The translations under genes and the position numbers were made by a program. Below the pieces are notes generated by a model. The model made no database searches. It was not told the origin of the DNA and worked only from the letters and a program-made list of their open reading frames with translations. Positions 63,008 to 64,000 of a DNA stretch of 64,000 bases are shown here, piece after piece; position 1 is the first letter of the stretch; each line of letters starts with the position of its first letter. The DNA is from Halorussus gelatinilyticus (GTDB lineage Archaea > Halobacteriota > Halobacteria > Halobacteriales > Haladaptataceae): the NCBI RefSeq assembly GCF_023238445.1, contig NZ_CP096658.1, positions 1,674,001-1,738,000 on the forward strand, written 5' to 3'.

Positions 63008-63592
63008 ATGGACGCGAACGTTCGCCCGGCGACGACGAGCGACGTGGCCGACGTGCGGCGGGTCGCCCGCGAGTCGTGGCACGCGACGTACGACGACCTG
63101 CTCGGCCCCGAGGCGGTCGAATCGGTCGTGGACGACTGGTACGACCTCTACTCGCTGCGTCGGTCGGTCGAGCGCGGGGACGGCGCGTTTCTGGTCGCCG
63201 AGCGCGAGGAGGACGGAGGGACCGACGAAAGCGACGCGGGCGACGCGGCGACCGGCGAGGGCGACACGGGAACCGACGCTCGCGACCCCGAGATAGTCGG
63301 CTTCGGGCAGGGCGTCCTCGGCGGCGGAGACGCCGAGGACGGCGCGGCCCAACTCCCCAGACTCTACGTCCACCCCGACTGCTGGGGCGAGGGCGTCGGC
63401 ACCGCGCTCGCCGAGCGCATCGAGTCGTGGGCCGCCGAGCGGGGGGCCGAGCGCCTCCGTCTCGTCGTGCTGGCCGACAACGAGGTCGGAAACGCCTTCT
63501 ACGAGTCCCGAGGCTTCCGGACGGTCGGCTCGCGCGAGTCGGAGTTCGATGGCGAGACCGTCACCGACTACGTTCGCGAGAAAGAGCTGTAA
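63008..63592 (+). CDS. GNAT family N-acetyltransferase
   Basis: A 194-residue protein from the ATG at 63008 (MDANVRPATTSDVADV). The coenzyme A site is RLYVHPDCWGEGVGTALAE near 118-137, followed by VVLADNEVGNAFYESRGF. A Gly/Asp/Glu-rich insert of about 30 residues sits in the first half, between strands. The acceptor is unknown. Confidence 0.88.
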   Translation: MDANVRPATTSDVADVRRVARESWHATYDDLLGPEAVESVVDDWYDLYSLRRSVERGDGAFLVAEREEDGGTDESDAGDAATGEGDTGTDARDPEIVGFGQGVLGGGDAEDGAAQLPRLYVHPDCWGEGVGTALAERIESWAAERGAERLRLVVLADNEVGNAFYESRGFRTVGSRESEFDGETVTDYVREKEL

Positions 63593-63629
63593 TCTTCTAC
63601 TGCGTCTCCCCGACCACCTCGGGGTCGCG

Positions 63630-64000
63630 CTACTCTTCGACGACTTCGAGACCGCGGTTGTTGACCGCGGCGGCGTCGAGACCGACCTCTTCGAGGAACT
63701 GCTTGTACTCGCGTTCGCAGGCCTCGGCGTCGGCCTGCTTGTCGCTGGCGCGGTCGCAGAGCGCCACGAGGTCCTCGGGCACGTCGTTGGTGTACACTAT
63801 CCAGTGGTTGATGAGGTCCGACAGGCGTCGGATGGGCGAGGTGAAGTGACCGTATATCTCGAAGTTGAGCGCGTGGTGGCCGCCGAACGGGTCGTTCATG
63901 TAGCGCGCTCGCGGCATGACCTTCATCACGGCCCACTGAATCTTGTCGAGTTGTCGGTCCGGAGCGTCTTCGAGCGTCGCGTTGACCGCCTGTCGGGGGT
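63630..64000 (-). CDS. RNase R/RNase II-type exoribonuclease, C-terminal part (5' end outside window)
   Basis: The last 122 codons of a gene that continues beyond the window. The RNB catalytic-domain signature is visible as FEIYGHFTSPIRRLSDLINH, with PFGGHHALN before it. The short C-terminal region (about 55 residues after the RNB motif) has no S1 domain. It degrades RNA from the 3' end, by family. The C-terminus ends NNRGLEVVEE. Confidence 0.85.
   Translation of the reverse strand, partial: PRQAVNATLEDAPDRQLDKIQWAVMKVMPRARYMNDPFGGHHALNFEIYGHFTSPIRRLSDLINHWIVYTNDVPEDLVALCDRASDKQADAEACEREYKQFLEEVGLDAAAVNNRGLEVVEE

Overview
The window is a stretch of chromosome from a halophilic archaeon (class Halobacteria). 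The evidence is a GC-rich sequence, very acidic predicted proteins, haloarchaea-only families (Hvo_1808-type surface protein, DUF7573- and DUF5809-like proteins, three Bat/HTH_10 regulators), F420 and methanopterin-type genes (cofE, mer-like), TATA-like boxes about 25-32 bases before start codons (leaderless transcripts) and a tRNA with a bulge-helix-bulge intron. The genus cannot be settled from the sequence alone. About 65 protein genes and one tRNA gene are supported. I see no rRNA, insertion sequence or CRISPR array.

Layout. 1-4.7 kb: DUF1684 protein (cut by the window edge), histidine kinase, methyltransferase, two small proteins, GTPase EngB. 4.7-8.8 kb: a degenerate tandem-repeat region, then two DUF389 membrane proteins flanking a SIMPL lipoprotein. 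8.8-11.3 kb: NOG1-like GTPase and the ThiD-ThiN fusion. 11.3-13.8 kb: small unknown proteins and a copper-type group (Cys-rich four-helix protein, DUF4396 membrane protein, CopZ-like chaperone). 13.9-31.3 kb: mutS and mutL, 12 kb apart, enclosing an acetate locus: two acetyl-CoA synthetase genes with a Bat-type regulator between them that carries an integrase-like N-terminus, then a DUF4212/sodium:solute symporter pair, a UspA protein and small membrane proteins.

31.4-38.3 kb: a frameshifted pentapeptide-repeat ion-channel gene, an O-acetylhomoserine sulfhydrylase-type enzyme, Sir2, an SDR oxidoreductase, a zinc-ribbon microprotein, a ParB-like HTH protein and an M20 peptidase. 38.4-39.4 kb: an intron-containing tRNA-Lys(TTT) followed by an AT-richer gene for a PD-(D/E)XK nuclease resembling group I intron endonucleases. 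39.4-46.3 kb: thioredoxin-reductase-like flavoprotein with a 45-bp tandem duplication, DUF1611 protein, Bat-type regulator, APC permease overlapping an M20 deacylase, and a D-2-hydroxyacid dehydrogenase.

46.6-64 kb: NUDIX-eIF2B-like fusion, Hvo_1808 surface protein, phosphodiesterase, cofE and a mer-like gene, DUF7573-type zinc ribbon, TetR regulator, a MoxR-DUF58-transglutaminase operon, SUI1/aIF1, DUF5809 protein, DtxR-type regulator, two overlapping NUDIX genes, a third Bat-type regulator, a uracil-DNA-glycosylase-like protein, a GNAT acetyltransferase and the 3' part of an RNase R/RNB gene.

The most unusual items are the integrase-like/Bat regulator between two acs genes, the tRNA-Lys intron next to an intron-endonuclease-like gene, the copper-type trio with a 30-bp perfect palindrome, the NUDIX-eIF2B fusion lacking the isomerase cysteine, and a degenerate roughly 50-bp repeat that recurs in four intergenic gaps.
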